A stretch of 64,000 nucleotides of DNA from Batkoa obscura (lineage: Eukaryota; Entomophthoromycota; Entomophthoromycetes; Entomophthorales; Batkoaceae): assembly GCA_030770535.1 (NCBI GenBank), contig JASVEC010000018.1, forward strand, positions 930,001 through 994,000, given 5' to 3'. Positions 62,751 to 64,000 of the stretch are shown in pieces; the stretch's first letter is position 1; each line of letters starts with the position of its first letter. A program made the position numbers and the translations under genes. The notes under the pieces are model-generated. The model saw only the letters and a list, made by a program, of their open reading frames with translations, had not been told where the DNA came from and ran no database searches.

Positions 62751-64000
62751 TATATGGGGTTGTCTGAATTAGTTTCATTATTTTTTAAAATTTGTATTCT
62801 AAAACTTTGCTTAAAATTCTATAAAATCATATCTTTTATTAAAAAAAGTACCCGGAAACAGTTCTAAATCATTCTATTATAGCTCATATTGTAAGTTAGT
62901 TGAATTTCTACTAGATCTTAAATACACACATTCTTATGAAACTTTATTGAGAAATATTTATTATCAACTGCTTTATAACCAACATTGTATATTTATTATC
63001 AAATAAGTAAACTACTTTAATGTTATAATTACATTATCAATATATTGCCAAGTTAATAAATAGCTGCATGGGAGGGAGTGATTAGCCCCAAAACTATAAT
63101 TAACCACCTCTATATAGTACAAGTAATAGTAGTTTTTACATGTTACAATTACTTGTTCTTTGAGTATTTATTAACTTAGCTATTAATAACTTAAGTAATC
63201 TTAACATTTAATATATTTCTATCATTCAACAAACTACTTACTTGTTTAGTAAATATCGAAATTTTTAAATTCTCTGTTATCTTCGTAAGGTAAGCTGGGA
63301 TCGATCTTTTAATTTTTCTATTTTCTATAGACTCTATAACTCTAATTGTAACTATATCGCTTTTTTTGATGTATCAGATACTGGATAATAATGTAGTTTA
63401 TTGTTATGTTTGATAAAGTGTAAATACTTCTTAATCCTTTGCATCTCTATTATTCTTTTTGTATTTTTGTTTCTTTTATACTTTTTAAAAATTATATCTG
63501 TTTTCCCATTATTAATAGTCGAGTTATTAATTTTATTATGCTCGCAAATAAAAGCCTCAAATCTTGAAATTAATTGATCGATATCTTCTATTTTACCTAA
63601 CGCTTCAAAACTACTTTTCCATTTTGAAAGGTTTCCAAAATGTCCATCAACTATACTTTTTCCATGATGCTCCAGCAAAAAAATTAAGATTAACATTCAA
63701 ACTACTATTTATTTTATGAATTTCTTTAAACATATAGTGTAGAAACTCTTGGGATCTAAAATCATTTCCTGTATCTGCCCATATATTAATTTTTGTAAAC
63801 TTTTTAAATAGAAGCTCTGTAGAGATCAAATTGATTAAACAATCTCCTGCATATGCTGAATCATGGTGATTCAATATTTCAGACAAATAATCAAAGTAAA
63901 CTTTGCCTATTGTTTTATCATCTTTTAAATATAATACACCAAAGCCTAATACTGATATAGCTTGTTTATTATAATGATCTAGATTTATTGAATTTGGTCT
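62751..64000 (-). mobile_element. Transposase-bearing DNA element, runs off the window
   Basis: The left terminus TATATGGGGTTGTCTG resembles the MITE end TATATGGGGATGT. About 0.6 kb of non-coding DNA follows, then minus-strand coding from ~63352 to beyond the right edge. Readable parts include VLGFGVLYLKDDKTIGKVYF (in 63886-64000), INIWADTGNDFRSQEFLHYMF, then LEHHGKSIVDGHFGNLSKW and a basic C-terminus. The W-x-D and HHGK-x3-D features with hydrophobic strands suggest a DDE-type transposase of a family I cannot name. The reading frame changes once between the two parts, so this copy looks inactive. A decayed relative lies at 9735-10480. Confidence 0.6.

Overview
The window looks like nuclear DNA of a very AT-rich, early-diverging filamentous fungus. 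The reasons are: a fungal mitoribosomal protein (mL58/MRPL20), a Crh-like GH16 enzyme with two CBM18 chitin-binding modules, many 40-80 nt GT-AG introns in the housekeeping genes, LITAF and KDM3-type JmjC proteins, and families of small secreted Cys-rich proteins. I cannot name the species. The mitoribosomal protein argues against the anaerobic gut fungi, which are similarly AT-rich.

The layout is two-compartment. Gene-dense blocks carry intron-rich, single-copy core genes. At 12.9-20.4 kb these are a hypothetical gene, a PPIE-type cyclophilin, an acyl-protein thioesterase-like hydrolase, phosducin-like PLP2, a Yar1-like ankyrin protein and a UBC8/UBE2H E2. At 31.9-46.9 kb these are a bHLH factor, a ZCCHC9-like zinc-knuckle protein, mL58, a PMS1-type MutL, PIG-P/Gpi19, a NOL11/Utp8-like SSU processome protein and a HAD plus 2H-phosphoesterase RNA-repair-like protein. 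An intronless LRR/Cys-cluster gene, an intronless KDM3-like gene and the GH16 gene lie between the blocks.

The repeat-rich compartments (0.1-12.4 kb, 23-29 kb, 47-64 kb) hold: (i) 27 copies of a ~105 bp MITE ending in ATATGGGGATGT-like inverted repeats; (ii) a transposase-bearing element at the right edge whose terminus resembles that MITE, and a decayed relative that interrupts a JmjC relic; (iii) four solo LTRs of one family; (iv) a head-to-head LITAF/JmjC gene module present in two copies plus a decayed LITAF, with a 705 bp near-identical shared block; (v) three close and one distant members of a secreted 8-Cys family with fixed cysteine spacing.

Points that most deserve checking are: the LITAF/JmjC module and its homogenised promoter block, the 8-Cys secreted family, the MITE/transposase pairing, the 369 bp identical core shared by two otherwise diverged LTRs, and single-base frame breaks in PMS1 and NOL11. 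The frame breaks may be assembly errors or real. Exon coordinates were read by eye from splice signals and reading-frame continuity, without transcripts.
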